Origin: an uncultured Muribaculaceae bacterium
Lineage (GTDB): Bacteria > Bacteroidota > Bacteroidia > Bacteroidales > Muribaculaceae
Direction of reading: 5' to 3'
DNA: 64,000 bases
Assembly: GCA_905233845.1 (NCBI GenBank)
Contig: CAJOFH010000009.1
Span: 1 to 64,000 of the forward strand
Below the pieces are notes generated by a model. It saw only the letters and a list, made by a program, of their open reading frames with translations. It searched no databases and was not told the DNA's origin. The translations under genes were made by a program, and so were the position numbers. This document shows positions 62,596-64,000 of the stretch, piece by piece (position 1 is the stretch's first letter; the number at the start of each line of letters is the position of its first letter).

Positions 62596-63663
62596 TTAAA
62601 TATATATCTTAGTCACTTCGCCACGATACAAGTCGTCGGCCATGTGGAGAATGAGGTCATGCATTTCCAGGTCGTCTTTATAATACTGAGGGATAGCATC
62701 ATAGCCCACGGCAGCGCCAAGGATATTACCCGTGACGGCTCCTGTGCTGTCGCTATCACCACTATGATTCACTGCAGCGATGAGTGCGTCCTCGAAACAG
62801 TCAAAGTGCCGCAGGCAACAATAGAGCGCAATGACCAAAGCCTCATCGCCAACCCATCCCTCTCCAAGCGACATTATATTCTCTAAGTCGGGCTTATCAT
62901 TCTCCGAGCAGTCTATCGCTTTTTCCGCAAGAGACTGCATCTCTTGAACATCGTTAAGATTCTCGAAGAACAGATTTTCCAGCACTCTAATTCCCTCAAC
63001 GATATATTGTTTCATGCTGGATTGGGTAGGCTGCTCATCCTGTGCCAAACGATAAATAATGTGAGCCATCAATGCCGCAGGAATATAACCGAGAGGATGT
63101 TGATGCGTCATCTCGGCCGCATCAGCAGCAAGTCGAGCAGCTTTTTCCACATCCATCCTCGAGTCAATAGCTGCATACAGGGGAATTGGCGCTACACGCA
63201 TCACTCCGCCACATCCCTTGCTGTTGTTTATAGGTTTTTTACCATTATAGATATCACACAGTGAAGACATACAAGTGTTGCCAGGCGCACGGCGCACGTT
63301 CAATTCAGGAATACTACTAATCCAGCAATCATTAAATTTACTCGATTTCTCGCCCACTTGTGTTAGATACCACTCGATGTAGGCGCGGCAAATGCCGTAA
63401 GCCATGTCAACATTCTGTTTTTTAGCATTCAGCAGGCCATTTGCCGTGAAAAGTGTCATCTGCGTGTCATCCGACACTACAGCCTTACCTTCCCTTTCCT
63501 CGTTCCAAAAATACTTCTCTGTTTCGAGCCGAGTTATGCCTCGTTCACCATATTTAGCTTGTATATACTTAGAGCCAAAAAACTCCACGGGATAGCCCAA
63601 TGCGTCGCCAATGGCCCCACCAATTAGCGAACCTCTGATTCTGTCTTGTAATGCGTTATTCAT
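62596..63663 (-). CDS. ADP-ribosylglycohydrolase (DraG/ARH-like) family protein
   Basis: MNNALQDRIRGSLIGGAIGDALGYPVEFFG; VSDDTQMTLFTANGLL; NHSGDSDSTGAVTGNILGAAVG. Confidence 0.9.
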   Translation of the reverse strand: MNNALQDRIRGSLIGGAIGDALGYPVEFFGSKYIQAKYGERGITRLETEKYFWNEEREGKAVVSDDTQMTLFTANGLLNAKKQNVDMAYGICRAYIEWYLTQVGEKSSKFNDCWISSIPELNVRRAPGNTCMSSLCDIYNGKKPINNSKGCGGVMRVAPIPLYAAIDSRMDVEKAARLAADAAEMTHQHPLGYIPAALMAHIIYRLAQDEQPTQSSMKQYIVEGIRVLENLFFENLNDVQEMQSLAEKAIDCSENDKPDLENIMSLGEGWVGDEALVIALYCCLRHFDCFEDALIAAVNHSGDSDSTGAVTGNILGAAVGYDAIPQYYKDDLEMHDLILHMADDLYRGEVTKIYI

Positions 63664-63689
63664 TGCAACTATTTTTATATCAATTAATT

Positions 63690-64000
63690 CTACTTTACTC
63701 CCAAATAAACGAGCACGCTGTCCCAATCGGGGAACTTCTCAGAGCCAAACTCAATCCACTCGCCATCAAACTCACTTGTGCCGTTCTTGCCACGATCGTC
63801 AATCAGATAGTCACCTTGGCACAAGTCCTTGCGATGGGTGAGAACCATTCGCTTGTGGAAAACGTCATCGAGATACTGCGTCACCCACTTCACCTTGTCG
63901 CTCCATGCCGAGGGATTCTTCCACGGAGCAGTGGAGAGGATAAAGAGGTCATAATGCTTCTGCAACTTATGCACTGATTCTATTGCTCCAGGCACAGGTT
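63690..64000 (-). CDS. HAD-type 5'-nucleotidase-like protein, truncated at window edge
   Basis: PGAIESVHKLQKHYDLFILSTAPWKNPSAWSDKVKWVTQYL...KDLCQGDYLIDDRGKNG, NT5C-like; ORF reaches the window end. Confidence 0.75.
   Translation of the reverse strand, partial: PVPGAIESVHKLQKHYDLFILSTAPWKNPSAWSDKVKWVTQYLDDVFHKRMVLTHRKDLCQGDYLIDDRGKNGTSEFDGEWIEFGSEKFPDWDSVLVYLGVK

Overview
Chromosomal window from a Bacteroidales-type genome. This is inferred from TAnnTTTG -7 promoter elements, gene families and gene order. Left part: a glycosidase locus (5'-truncated GH3-GH92 fusion, cutC, GH29, GH2). Next, about 5.8 kb of visibly AT-rich DNA (about 9661-15464) is bounded by a 15-bp direct repeat, GTGCGCCTGATAGGA. 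The right copy is the 3' end of a tRNA-Leu(UAG) gene, so I read the interval as a cryptic tRNA-anchored integrative island. It carries a secreted BspA-like LRR/dockerin protein, a small Cys-rich secreted protein, another secreted protein, decayed mobile-element gene fragments, three small mobile-element-like ORFs, a candidate promoter-to-terminator small RNA and two short-repeat arrays beside the attachment site. Middle part: M13 peptidase, lipoproteins, a DUF6249/ECF-sigma cassette, DUF3822-rsmD, a very large C10 protease, an acyltransferase, a Wzc-like tyrosine kinase, an M6 protease with dockerin repeats, a tandem pair of low-complexity secreted paralogs and a dockerin/CBM-like repeat protein. 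Right part: housekeeping genes (ispH, cmk, rpoC, rpoB, rplL, rplJ, rplA, rplK, nusG, secE, tRNA-Trp, tuf, tRNA-Thr/Gly/Tyr/Thr), then an L,D-transpeptidase/SH3/L,D-transpeptidase cluster and an ADP-ribosylglycohydrolase/HAD pair. All family calls come from reading the translations; no database search was run. No CRISPR array, rRNA gene or intact transposase/integrase was seen.
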